Positions 8,829 to 17,261 are shown, counted from the first letter of the stretch. The stretch is 32,595 bases of DNA from Mariprofundaceae bacterium (GCA_015488125.1 WFOJ01000231.1:1-32595), one strand, 5' to 3'. A program made the numbers and translations. Notes: generated by a model from the sequence alone, not told the origin.

Positions 8829-10310
8829 ATGGCGCAAGCGCATATTGCAGAATGGATGGCGCGAAGTGGCGTCAGCTTTGGCACCAGTGGCGCCCGTGGC
8901 CTGGCTGTGGCCATGACGGATGAGGTATGTTACCTCTACAGCAGGGCTTTTCTGGCGCATTTACAGGCGGCGTATCAGCTACCAGCGACATCGACGGTGG
9001 TGATTGGCGGGGACTTTCGTCCATCCACACCGCGCATCATGGCGGCGGTGGCAATGGCGGTACGGCATGCAGGCAATCGTGTGATCAACGCAGGCTTGAT
9101 CCCGACACCGGCACTGGCCTTTTTTGCCATGCAACGCGGACTGCCCTGCATAATGGTAACCGGCAGCCATATCCCGGATGACCGCAATGGCATCAAGTTT
9201 TATCGCACGGATGGCGAAATCCTCAAAGATGACGAAGAAGCCGTGCGCGCCAGTTGCGTGGACTATGATGCCAGCTTATTCGATACACACGGCATGCTGC
9301 AGCAGCGGCCACCACTGCCTGCCGTGGATGCAGCGGTGGAAGCAACGTATGTGCAGCGTTATATCGATTTTTTTCCGGCAGATTGTTTGCAGGGCAAACG
9401 CATTGGTGTGTATCAGCATTCCACGGTGGCACGCGATATCTTGGTGCATGTGCTTAAAGCGCTGGCAGCAGAAGTCGTGCCATTGGGCCGCTCCGATCAT
9501 TTTATTCCGGTGGATACTGAAGCCATACGTGAAGAAGATGTGCAACTGGCGCGGCAATGGTCGGCAGAATATGGGCTGGATGCTGTTGTATCCGCCGATG
9601 GCGATGGCGACCGGCCTTTGCTGAGTGATGAACATGGTCAGTGGCTACGCGGTGATGTGGCCGGCATCCTCTGCGCGCGCTATTTGCAGGCGCAAAGCGT
9701 GGTCACGCCGGTCAGCAGCAATTCAGCATTGGAAGCCTGCGGTGAGTTTCCGCATATCCGGCGCACCCGCATCGGTTCGCCGTATGTGATTGCTGCCATG
9801 CAGCAAGCTTGCGCTGCCGGTGAGCAGCCCGTGGTGGGCTACGAAGCCAATGGCGGTTTTCTGACGGCTAGCGACATTATTCGCAACGGGCTCAGGCTGA
9901 CCGCCCTGCCAACACGGGATGCCATGCTGGTGCCGCTGGCGATTCTGGCGCTGGCCAACGAACAGCCGGTTTCAGCACTATTGCAAAGCCTGCCGCCGCG
10001 CTTTACCAGCAGTGGCCGACTGCAAAACATCCCCACCGACATCAGCCGCCAACACCTTGCTGACATCATCGCCGGTGGCCTGGCCGCTGCTTCAGCCTGG
10101 GCACAACCGGAGTTTGCCGCCGTGCGCAGCATGGATACCACCGACGGCCTGCGCATGACGCTGGAGAATGATGAGATCATCCATCTTCGCCCCTCCGGCA
10201 ACGCCCCGGAGTTACGCTGCTATAACGAAGCCGCCAGCCAGCAGCGTGCCGATGCCATGAACGCCCTGTGCCTGAAAAAATTAAGAATGATGTATGGATC
10301 TGAATATTGA
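8829..10310 (+). CDS. Alpha-D-phosphohexomutase (phosphomannomutase/phosphoglucomutase family)
   Basis: This enzyme should move phosphate between C1 and C6 of a hexose. I choose the ATG at 8829 because AGGGGGA lies about eight bases upstream and the family N-terminus (FGTSGARG, 17-24) follows directly; the 61 extra track residues are not family-like. Length is 493. The four active-site regions are present: the phosphoserine loop TGSHIP (111-116, Ser113), the metal loop DGDGDRP (257-263), the sugar loop GYEANGG (337-343) and the phosphate loop RPSGNAPE (454-461). TGSHIP and EANGG differ from the common TASHNP/TGSHNP and GEESGH/GEMSGH forms and point to a distinct subgroup of COG1109. Substrate could be glucose, mannose or another hexose phosphate. 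It is divergent from pgi, which supplies its likely substrate pool. Confidence 0.9.
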   Translation: MAQAHIAEWMARSGVSFGTSGARGLAVAMTDEVCYLYSRAFLAHLQAAYQLPATSTVVIGGDFRPSTPRIMAAVAMAVRHAGNRVINAGLIPTPALAFFAMQRGLPCIMVTGSHIPDDRNGIKFYRTDGEILKDDEEAVRASCVDYDASLFDTHGMLQQRPPLPAVDAAVEATYVQRYIDFFPADCLQGKRIGVYQHSTVARDILVHVLKALAAEVVPLGRSDHFIPVDTEAIREEDVQLARQWSAEYGLDAVVSADGDGDRPLLSDEHGQWLRGDVAGILCARYLQAQSVVTPVSSNSALEACGEFPHIRRTRIGSPYVIAAMQQACAAGEQPVVGYEANGGFLTASDIIRNGLRLTALPTRDAMLVPLAILALANEQPVSALLQSLPPRFTSSGRLQNIPTDISRQHLADIIAGGLAAASAWAQPEFAAVRSMDTTDGLRMTLENDEIIHLRPSGNAPELRCYNEAASQQRADAMNALCLKKLRMMYGSEY

Positions 10311-10336
10311 CTACCTCTGAATACCACTTTGAAAAT

Positions 10337-10357
10337 GTTCGTCTGATATCTACGAAC
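10337..10357. repeat. Short inverted repeat upstream of the FetB-like gene
   Basis: GTTCGT (10337-10342) and ACGAAC (10352-10357) are perfect complements around a nine-base spacer holding GATATC. It lies in the 67-base gap between the mutase stop and the FetB-like start. It could be an operator or a weak hairpin; there is no U-tract, so a terminator is not supported. Confidence 0.35.
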
Positions 10358-10377
10358 GCAAGGCAGGGTAATACCTC

Positions 10378-11055
10378 GTGATCCAAGATACGTTACTGCC
10401 ATTGTTGGCAGCGTGGTTGTTGTTGGCTTTGGCTGCTTACTGGGCACAACGTCAAGCACTTGGAATTTCATATGCCATGTTGTTGGCTTCCTTCAGAGGA
10501 TTGTTGCAATTGTTATTATTGGCCTGGGTGTTGCAATGGATATTTGCTATTGATAGTCACAGCCTGCAGGCTCTGCTGATTATTGGCTTTTGCGTGCTGG
10601 CAGCACATACCAGTGCCGGTCATGGTGATGGTTCGGGGTACTTGTGGCTGGCCTGTGCGCTGGGATTGATTGCAGGTTGTGCCGCTACCTTGCCATGGCT
10701 GGTATGGGTTGGAGCGATTGCTGATGATAGTCGTCACCTGATTCCATTGGGTAGTATGATTGCCGCTAATGGCATGAATACGCTGTCGTTACTGCTCAGT
10801 CGTCTGCATCACGAGCAGCAAACCAGTTTTGGTGCAGCCCTGCGCACGGCGATGATTCCGCCGGTGGATACCCTGAAAGTCGCAGGACTCGTACATATGC
10901 CGGGTATTTTTGTTGGCATGGTGTTGGCAGGCAGCACGGCACTGGCTGCAGCAACAGCGCAATTGGTCATTCTATATATGGTAATCGCTTCGGGGTTTAC
11001 CGCTTGCTGTGTTACCCTGTTGGTGAATGCACATTTTCGCAAGTCATGGTGTTGA
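10378..11055 (+). CDS. FetB/YbbM-type (UPF0014) membrane permease, shortened
   Basis: A 225-residue protein with about six or seven membrane helices. The block IPPVDTLKVAGLVHMPGIFV (160-179), GMVLAGSTAL and the earlier FRGLLQLLLLAWVL and IPLGSMIAANGMN stretches match the FetB (YbbM, UPF0014) family. E. coli FetB pairs with the ATPase FetA and has been linked to iron export and oxidative stress resistance. No FetA-like ATPase is present in the window. The protein is also shorter than FetB (about 259 residues as I recall), and the missing part is the cytoplasmic segment that in the family reads like E-x-L-x-LGATP-x-x-A just before the PP/PxVD helix. Start is GTG at 10378 with AGGG nine bases upstream. 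Family firm; function as a normal ABC permease doubtful. Confidence 0.85.
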   Translation: MIQDTLLPLLAAWLLLALAAYWAQRQALGISYAMLLASFRGLLQLLLLAWVLQWIFAIDSHSLQALLIIGFCVLAAHTSAGHGDGSGYLWLACALGLIAGCAATLPWLVWVGAIADDSRHLIPLGSMIAANGMNTLSLLLSRLHHEQQTSFGAALRTAMIPPVDTLKVAGLVHMPGIFVGMVLAGSTALAAATAQLVILYMVIASGFTACCVTLLVNAHFRKSWC

Positions 11056-11117
11056 CAGCTCACCAGTGCATGTCAGTGTGTGAGGGAGAGGGAGAGGGAC
11101 ATGCACCGGCGAGCTGT
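11055..11117. repeat. Long imperfect inverted repeat (20-base arms) immediately after the FetB-like stop
   Basis: The arms are 11055-11074 and 11098-11117 and match at 18 of 20 positions. The spacer of 23 bases is purine-rich (runs of GAGGGAGAGGG). The left arm begins on the last base of the FetB-like TGA. The two mismatches are A/C on a plus-strand RNA but become U/G wobbles on a minus-strand RNA, so only minus-strand RNA would form an unbroken 20-pair stem. There is no U-tract after either arm. It may be a terminator-like structure, an mRNA 3' protective hairpin or a remnant of a small repeat element. Confidence 0.75.
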
Positions 11118-11216
11118 TCACTCAACAGCCCGAATAATGGTTGGTAGAATGGCCTGTGGCGTGACCTGTATCACACATTGGAACGTTTTTTGTTGCTGGA
11201 TAGAGGAATAGTGATC

Positions 11217-13604
11217 ATGCGATACGGAATGTTGCTCATTATATACTGGCTATTAACGGCAACCACGGCTCTGGCAACGACAGAAGAGATCGAGCAACGT
11301 GTTGTCAGCATGGATACCGCAAGCCTACTTAGTCAGACTTTGCTGATCGGTTACAATGCCAACGATCGCAATGGCGTGGTCAGCCGCAGTAACGCGGGAT
11401 TAAAAGAACTTGTGAGGAAATATCGTCCTGGCGGTGTTGTCCTCTTTAAGCGAAATTTTGATTTTTCCCGTGATGCCCAACACGCCCGCCGACATATTCA
11501 CCAATTAATTACCGATCTCCAGGCAGCATCGCTGTTTCATCATAACGATCAACGCGGTATTCCCCTATGGGTGGCGGTGGATCATGAAGGCGGCTCTTTG
11601 TTGCAATTGAAAAAAGGAGTAACGCGCATTCCCTCAGCCATGCATATCGCCACCAGTCGCAATGCACCACTGGCCTTTCGCGTTGGCCAGTTAATGGGGC
11701 GGGATCTTTATACCCTGGGTTTTAATATGCTGCTGGGGCCGGTAGCGGATATCAATAATAACGATGAGGAAGACGTGATCGGCAAACGCGCCTACGGCTC
11801 CAATAAGGAATTGGTGGCTCAGATGGCATCGGCAGTCATGGAAGGTATTCAATCTTCTTCGGTATTGGCAGTCGTCAAACATTACCCCGGGCATGGTGAT
11901 TCACGCGGTAATCCACATTTTACACTGCCAATTATCCAATATCAGGATCCAGCTACACTGGAGCAATGGGACCTCTACCCTTTTCGCTATGCCATTGATC
12001 ACGGTGCAGCCGCGTTGATGACTTCGCATTTACTGGTGCCGGCGCTGGATCAACATTTGCCTGTTTCCCTGTCAGATAAGGCTATCGCCCGAAAATTGCG
12101 GCAGGATATGGGTTTTCATGGGTTGGTGATCAGCGATGATATTGGCGATATGCTGGCCGTGACTATGAATGCGCATCAGCAACATGTACGCAGCCGTTTT
12201 GATGCCACGCGCATGGCACTGGAAGCAGGTACGGATATGGTAATGGTAGCGCATATCTACGGCCAGGAGGATACTCGCCATCCTGAACGCACCATGACCA
12301 CACAGGAGTTTGCACATTACTATCGTCAACTGCTTGACTACTTCGATGCTACAGAGGAACGCCGCGAGATTTTGCGTCGTCATGTCCGGCGTATTCTGCT
12401 GAATAAACAGCGTTTTATTCCCCCTGCTTACGACAAAGCTCGTGACAGTACCGGCTTCCCATCGCTGCCGGTGTGGAGCAGCAGGCATGAGGATGAGCAA
12501 TTTGCCCGCAGCGTAGCTGAACAAGCGGTAGTACTGATCAGCGCTCGCGGCAAACCCGTTTTTCATTTGGAAGATCAGCAGCTGTTCCACAGCAATGGTG
12601 GCATTGTTGGCGATCAGCAAAGTCATGATGTGGTGATTGCCAGCCCGGTGTACAAAGACGATGAATTAGGCGATAGTCTCGGCAGGCGCTTGCAGGATAT
12701 TGGCTATGCCAGACCATCCATCGTCCATATGGTGTATGGCTACAAAAGCAAGGATGCACTAGCTGGTGCAAGCCGTCGCTGGGGCGAGAAAGTAGAGCGC
12801 CTCTATTACACCCGCAGCAATGGTCAGCGAAAATACAATGATGATGCGATTCAGCGCAAGGCTGACGAGATTGTAGCAGCACTTTCGACAAAGCAACAGG
12901 CGCTGCTGATTTTTGGCATGGTCACCGTTGCCCAGGGCAAGGTTCTGGAAGCTGTATTGAAACATAGACAACTGACACAGCATGTGAGCGATATTATTGT
13001 TTTGCTCTATAAAGAACCATACCATCTGGCGCGCACTGTGTATGAAAATCCGCGGGTTAGCGTTCTATCATTGCCCGCGTTTCCTGATTTGCGTATTGCC
13101 GCCGATGTGCTCGCTGGTTCGCTATCACCCAAACCCGTCAGCTATTTACCCTTTAATGTTCCCGGTATGGTTGATCGCGCACGTGCGCTTGGCGCACCCA
13201 TTGTGCCGCTGCCAGTCAATCATGGATCGATCCCGATAGATCATTACGCTGCTGAGCCAACCAGCCATCAAGTGGTGGCAAAGGCGCCGGCGAACACAAC
13301 ATCTCCAACCAATGCGGAGGCAGAAATTGTCACAGACAGCGCCGCAGGGAGCGCCGGCGAATCACATCGCCCCCGCCCGGCATGGGAGTTATTACTGGAG
13401 TTCGCTTTTATTCTGGCGCTGGCCATGGCAGTGACTTTGTTTATGCGCAAGATGGAGCTGGGTAAGCCCGTTGTTATCATCAGCTTTGTTCTGGTGTTGA
13501 TTATTGGCACGGGTATTATGGGTTTTTTTACTTCCGGCGAGGTGCTGGGCCTGATTCGCCCCTTGCTCGGTGGTATCACTGGCGGCGCTGTGCCAACATC
13601 ATGA
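11217..13604 (+). CDS. Exported glycoside hydrolase family 3 (NagZ-like) protein with C-terminal membrane helices
   Basis: A 795-residue protein. The ATG at 11217 is chosen because GAGGA lies about nine bases upstream and the protein then starts with a signal sequence (MRYGMLLIIYWLLTATTALA). Residues about 35-400 form a GH3 N-terminal barrel: VDHEGG (121-126), GKRAYGS (189-195), KHYPGHGDS (221-229) and the nucleophile block ISDDIGDM (305-312, Asp307). In NagZ enzymes an Asp-x-His dyad follows KHFPGHG; here that place reads N-P-H, so the Asp is Asn. Residues about 430-690 form a second domain perhaps related to the GH3 C-terminal domain. A Ser/Thr/Ala/Pro-rich linker leads to two membrane helices (about 726-743 and 752-770). 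It probably acts on peptidoglycan or another cell-envelope amino sugar, tethered to the inner membrane. Most NagZ proteins are shorter and lack the tail. Confidence 0.88.
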   Translation: MRYGMLLIIYWLLTATTALATTEEIEQRVVSMDTASLLSQTLLIGYNANDRNGVVSRSNAGLKELVRKYRPGGVVLFKRNFDFSRDAQHARRHIHQLITDLQAASLFHHNDQRGIPLWVAVDHEGGSLLQLKKGVTRIPSAMHIATSRNAPLAFRVGQLMGRDLYTLGFNMLLGPVADINNNDEEDVIGKRAYGSNKELVAQMASAVMEGIQSSSVLAVVKHYPGHGDSRGNPHFTLPIIQYQDPATLEQWDLYPFRYAIDHGAAALMTSHLLVPALDQHLPVSLSDKAIARKLRQDMGFHGLVISDDIGDMLAVTMNAHQQHVRSRFDATRMALEAGTDMVMVAHIYGQEDTRHPERTMTTQEFAHYYRQLLDYFDATEERREILRRHVRRILLNKQRFIPPAYDKARDSTGFPSLPVWSSRHEDEQFARSVAEQAVVLISARGKPVFHLEDQQLFHSNGGIVGDQQSHDVVIASPVYKDDELGDSLGRRLQDIGYARPSIVHMVYGYKSKDALAGASRRWGEKVERLYYTRSNGQRKYNDDAIQRKADEIVAALSTKQQALLIFGMVTVAQGKVLEAVLKHRQLTQHVSDIIVLLYKEPYHLARTVYENPRVSVLSLPAFPDLRIAADVLAGSLSPKPVSYLPFNVPGMVDRARALGAPIVPLPVNHGSIPIDHYAAEPTSHQVVAKAPANTTSPTNAEAEIVTDSAAGSAGESHRPRPAWELLLEFAFILALAMAVTLFMRKMELGKPVVIISFVLVLIIGTGIMGFFTSGEVLGLIRPLLGGITGGAVPTS

Positions 13605-13721
13605 CTTCTATTGATCAATCCATCAGTAGCGCCGATATTGAGGCCACAGGTGCTGAATGTGTGTACCTCACGTGCTATTGAAATTTATTTGCCTGTTTTA
13701 CTATGCCAGTACAACGTACAT

Positions 13722-13756
13722 AAGGATCAGCATTACTTGCGGCGATGCTGATCCTT
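13722..13756 (-). terminator. Perfect 12-bp hairpin spanning the 3' end of the patatin gene
   Basis: AAGGATCAGCAT (13722-13733) and ATGCTGATCCTT (13745-13756) are perfect complements with an 11-base loop. The TAA stop of the minus-strand patatin gene (13733-13735) falls at the edge of the loop, so the last codons form one arm. It lies between convergent genes, the usual place for a terminator, but no U-tract follows on either strand, so it may instead protect the mRNA 3' end. Confidence 0.55.
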
Positions 13757-15979
13757 CTGCCATGCCTCAATACAGCGTTTGGCTTCTTCATAACCAACTT
13801 CGATAATTCTTTCATAGGCATCAAAATCGCGGATGCTGAATTCATGAATAGGCGGTTGAATAAAAATGTCAGTCAGGTCTTTGCTGTCTTCCAGGTGGGA
13901 GACGGTATTGACTTCAATCGTGCGCATCATGATATTCATGATTTGTGGCGCTTTCTCGCCACTGGAAAAAGGATTGAATTTATCCAGCAATGATTTCCAG
14001 CCGGAAAGGCTGGAGGAAAAGCGATAGTTCTGATTCATGTCCATTTCCGGACTGGCATTAACCGCAATCAACGGCCCATTTTCCGATATGCCATGCATGA
14101 CATCAATGGGCAGATTGTTCATCACGCCGCCATCAACCAGCACGTCCCCTTCGGCGCAAAAGGGCGAAAAAATGGCCGGAATGGCGATACTGGCGCGCAC
14201 CGCCTCCCACAGCAGGCCGCGCTGATGCACCACCGCTTTGGCGCGCGTCAAATTGGTGGAAATGCAAAAAAACGGCATCATCAGGTCTTCAATACGTAAT
14301 TCGCCATACATTTCCTGGAGAATTTCGGTGACCTTGCCTGTTTTGACCAGCGAGGTGGTTGGCAGCGTGTAATCCATCAGTAATCTGGGAGACGAGTAAC
14401 GGGCCACCAGTTCCAATACTTCTTCGTAACTGCGTCCGGTGGCAAATACACCACCTAGTAAGGCGCCCATGCTGGTGCCACCGATAAAATCAACATCAAT
14501 ACCTGCTTCCATCAAGGCCCGAACCACACCAACATGCGCCAGGCCACGAGCGCCGCCACCACTGAGCACCAGTCCTGCACCGTTATTGCTTAAACGACGC
14601 GCCAGCCGTTTATAGTCAGCGCGTTCACGCAATCGTATATGGTGGTGGGTTTTGACGTTACGGGCATCCAGCCATGCATGGGTACCGGAGGGATGACCAT
14701 ATACCAGTTTTTGATGTAGTAATATTAGTTCCTGCCTGGCACGAGGGTTGATGCGTTGAACCGCTTGTTCAATTTCGCTTAATTCCGGTGATTGTGTAGA
14801 ATCAGCCACAATCAGAATGCGATCAGCCTGACGAATACTGCGTTTCGTCCAGTCTGTATCCTCGCGGTCAACTTCGTAAATGACGTAATCGTACTCTGCT
14901 TCCCGGTCATTCAACCAGGAAATAATTGCAATATCAGCGGCATGATCCGTTGGTGTTTGTGCTGCTCCACGCTTGCCAAACTGTTGATCGAAACGGGCAC
15001 TGCTCAAGTGCAAGGTTTTGCCATATTCCGACAAACCGTTCTCCAGCAGTTCGGCAAAATGGATATCACGACCAAGATCGCCGATATAAATAAGGGTGAG
15101 GTTCATCCCCTGCCGACCCTGATCAAAATGATTGCCACTACCACGCTGGTAACGCTGGATCATGCTGCGGGTGATCGAAAACATGGTGCGGGGATGCGTT
15201 TCGGAAAGTTCAAAAAAGTTTTTCGCATTCAGTTTGACGATATTGCTGTCGCGAATGGCAAAAACGGTAGAATTGCGCCTTTCTTTGGTGAACACCGAAA
15301 ATTCCCCAATAGATTCGCCAGGACGAACCTCGCCCAGTAAGTTTTCGTTGCTGAAATCGTCATTAGGCGCCACGCCCAATCGCCCGTTAACAACGATGTA
15401 CATGGCGTCGCCTTCTTCACCCTCGCGAAATAACACTTCTCCAGCATCAAGGCAGACCCACTCAAGGCGATTGGAGAAATCCTGAAAGGTATCCAGCTCC
15501 ATGTGTCCAAACAGGCCTGTAACGATACTGGCCAAGCGGTCACCTTGCAGGCGTGGCTTGATATAATGACCGAATTCCTTGAGCAAGGCTGGATGCTTGG
15601 TCGTCAGCGTATCAAAGTCCACCTTGGACAAACGGAGAAGCTCGCAATCCTCAAGTACGGTCACCGTTGCACTGCGTCGCAAATCGACAACCAGTGCCAT
15701 TTCACCTACCAGTTCGCCTTCTCCCAGCGTTCCGACTACCAAGTGACTGTCGTTCGCCGTTTTGACGCTGACCTCAAGCTTGCCGCTATCGATCAGATAC
15801 ATACAGTCGGCAGGGTCGCCCTGGTGAAACATGACGGCGCCTTTGGGGAAGGAGACGGGTTCCAACACACGGGCAACATCAACAAGAAAGCGATCAGTCA
15901 ATGGCAGGTTGATATTGAATTTACGCATTTTTTCAGGAATGCGCGTCAACGTCATGGTATGGAGATGTTTACCTTGCAT
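13733..15979 (-). CDS. Patatin-like phospholipase with two N-terminal cyclic-nucleotide-binding domains
   Basis: The track ORF starts at 16114, but ATG 15979 has AGGA five bases upstream and starts just before the first domain, so I choose it (748 residues). Domain 1 (about 25-130) is a cNMP-binding barrel with a canonical phosphate cassette GEMALVVDLRRSAT. Domain 2 (about 155-265) is similar but its cassette reads GEFSVFTKERRNST, where the usual R-S/T-A is R-N-S, so ligand binding may be lost. Residues 290-460 form a middle domain seen in related proteins. The patatin domain follows with oxyanion loop GGGARG (474-479), nucleophile GTSMG (501-505, Ser503) and catalytic Asp in DGG (616-618). 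This layout is like neuropathy target esterase relatives, which cleave lysophospholipids. A cyclic nucleotide or similar signal probably gates the lipase. It stands alone, divergent from apbE. Confidence 0.92.
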   Translation of the reverse strand: MQGKHLHTMTLTRIPEKMRKFNINLPLTDRFLVDVARVLEPVSFPKGAVMFHQGDPADCMYLIDSGKLEVSVKTANDSHLVVGTLGEGELVGEMALVVDLRRSATVTVLEDCELLRLSKVDFDTLTTKHPALLKEFGHYIKPRLQGDRLASIVTGLFGHMELDTFQDFSNRLEWVCLDAGEVLFREGEEGDAMYIVVNGRLGVAPNDDFSNENLLGEVRPGESIGEFSVFTKERRNSTVFAIRDSNIVKLNAKNFFELSETHPRTMFSITRSMIQRYQRGSGNHFDQGRQGMNLTLIYIGDLGRDIHFAELLENGLSEYGKTLHLSSARFDQQFGKRGAAQTPTDHAADIAIISWLNDREAEYDYVIYEVDREDTDWTKRSIRQADRILIVADSTQSPELSEIEQAVQRINPRARQELILLHQKLVYGHPSGTHAWLDARNVKTHHHIRLRERADYKRLARRLSNNGAGLVLSGGGARGLAHVGVVRALMEAGIDVDFIGGTSMGALLGGVFATGRSYEEVLELVARYSSPRLLMDYTLPTTSLVKTGKVTEILQEMYGELRIEDLMMPFFCISTNLTRAKAVVHQRGLLWEAVRASIAIPAIFSPFCAEGDVLVDGGVMNNLPIDVMHGISENGPLIAVNASPEMDMNQNYRFSSSLSGWKSLLDKFNPFSSGEKAPQIMNIMMRTIEVNTVSHLEDSKDLTDIFIQPPIHEFSIRDFDAYERIIEVGYEEAKRCIEAWQKDQHRRK

Positions 15980-16177
15980 GCTTTTCCTGTTGTGGTCTTT
16001 CTGATGTGCACATGCACGTAATATCGGCTGGATTTGATCAGCAGAGTTACCGGCGAAACTCCGTGTTTCACAGCTGATTCCAGTGAGGAGCATCACCGAC
16101 GATGGCGCAATCATGCATGCTGAGTGAGGTCAAGTATAGGAAAAATTATTATACAGCATTGGAAGGAATGGTGGTAA
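15980..16177. promoter_or_regulatory. Divergent intergenic region between the patatin gene and apbE
   Basis: These 198 bases separate two divergent starts. Near apbE is an AT-rich stretch with the inverted repeat GTATA (16134-16138) and TATAC (16150-16154) around GGAAAAATTAT. On the minus strand this includes a consensus-like TATAAT, and on the plus strand TATTAT/TATACA, so it is the best candidate promoter or operator here. No good -35 element is visible with either. Confidence 0.4.
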
Positions 16178-17185
16178 TTGACGAAACATATTGATAATAT
16201 AGTTATTTTTATCACTCTAGTGATGCTTGCTGGATGTCATTATAGTGGTCATGATGTCCACGAACGACGCTTTATGATGGGAACCATGGTGGACTTCACG
16301 GTTGCCGATAGCCAGTTGAGTGAAGTGCAGGTACGTCAGGCCATCACCCTGGCAGCGCAGGCCATGCAACAGATCGAACAGCAAATGAGCATTTACGGAT
16401 CAACGGATAACACGGTCAAACAACTTAATCGTGCGCCTGTTGGACAGTCAGTCCGGATTGATGCCAGGGTCGATACGGTATTACAACAGGCGCTTGCTGT
16501 TGAGGTAGCTAGTCACGGCGCGTTTTCGCCTGCACTGGCGGCCTTTAATCTGTTGTGGGGATTCTCGTTACCGATGCCACCAACACAGCCGCCGGCAGCA
16601 GAACGCATTAAAAGCCTGCTCAGTGATTACGCCAGTCAGTGCCTGAAACGCACAGGGAGGCAACAATGGCAACGGCGAAGCGTTGCCTGTCAGGTAGACT
16701 TAGGCGGTATTGCCAAGGGTTATGCACTGGATATCGGTATGTCCATTCTGCAGCATCAAGGTGTCCGGAACGCCATGATCAACGCCGGTGGTGATATACG
16801 TTTGAGTGGTTTTCATCATGGGCGACCGTGGCGTATTGGTGTACGCGATCCCCGCCGGCATGATGGTGTGCTCGCCGTATTGGCATTATCCGGTAATATG
16901 AGTGTGGTAACCTCTGGTGATTATGAGCGTTTCTTTATATTCAACGGTCAACGCTATCATCACATTCTTGACCCGAAGACGGGTTATCCAGCTCGGCACT
17001 ATCGTAGCGTAACCGTAGTAGCGCCATCGGCCATGACCGCTGATGCCTGGAGTACGGCGTTATTTGCAGGGGGTAAATCACTAAGTCATGAAATCAACAC
17101 CATGGCATGGATGACGCTTGACGCCAACGGCCTGTTAGCCAGTAATGCTCTAATGAAACAATATCTTGTTGCACCTTCACGCTAA
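16178..17185 (+). CDS. apbE: FAD:protein FMN transferase (ApbE lipoprotein)
   Basis: ApbE attaches FMN through a phosphoester bond to a threonine in target proteins such as NqrB/NqrC and RnfD/RnfG, using FAD and magnesium in the periplasm. The N-terminus MTKHIDNIVIFITLVMLAGC is a lipoprotein signal with lipobox LAGC (Cys20). Family motifs are RRFMMGTMVDF (30-40), DLGGIAKGYALD (174-185), NAGGDIRLSG (202-211), DPKTGYPA and ADAWSTALF. Length 335 is normal. Start is TTG at 16178, the only start before the signal peptide; an in-frame TAA lies just upstream at 16175, and GGAAGGA sits about ten bases before it. No target flavoprotein is in the window. Downstream pilT begins after 73 bases, so the two may or may not share a transcript. 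Confidence 0.95.
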   Translation: MTKHIDNIVIFITLVMLAGCHYSGHDVHERRFMMGTMVDFTVADSQLSEVQVRQAITLAAQAMQQIEQQMSIYGSTDNTVKQLNRAPVGQSVRIDARVDTVLQQALAVEVASHGAFSPALAAFNLLWGFSLPMPPTQPPAAERIKSLLSDYASQCLKRTGRQQWQRRSVACQVDLGGIAKGYALDIGMSILQHQGVRNAMINAGGDIRLSGFHHGRPWRIGVRDPRRHDGVLAVLALSGNMSVVTSGDYERFFIFNGQRYHHILDPKTGYPARHYRSVTVVAPSAMTADAWSTALFAGGKSLSHEINTMAWMTLDANGLLASNALMKQYLVAPSR

Positions 17186-17261
17186 AGTACTATGATGCCG
17201 ACGCATGAGGCTCTGTTTTTAACGATATGCAAGGTAATCATTCGACAATAAGGAGTACATG

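Noticed and set aside
11081-11097. GAGGGAGAGGGAGAGG tract as a tandem repeat locus
   Set aside because: Only about two to three imperfect units, and it is simply the spacer of the larger inverted repeat.
13601-13681. 26-codon ORF (ATGA overlap with the GH3 gene stop)
   Set aside because: The overlap looks like gene coupling, but there is no ribosome binding site, the peptide has no recognisable features and it ends before a convergent gene. Could be a remnant, not supportable as a gene.
14792-15340. 182-codon plus-strand ORF within the patatin gene
   Set aside because: It is antisense to a well-conserved cNMP/patatin coding region and shows no family features.
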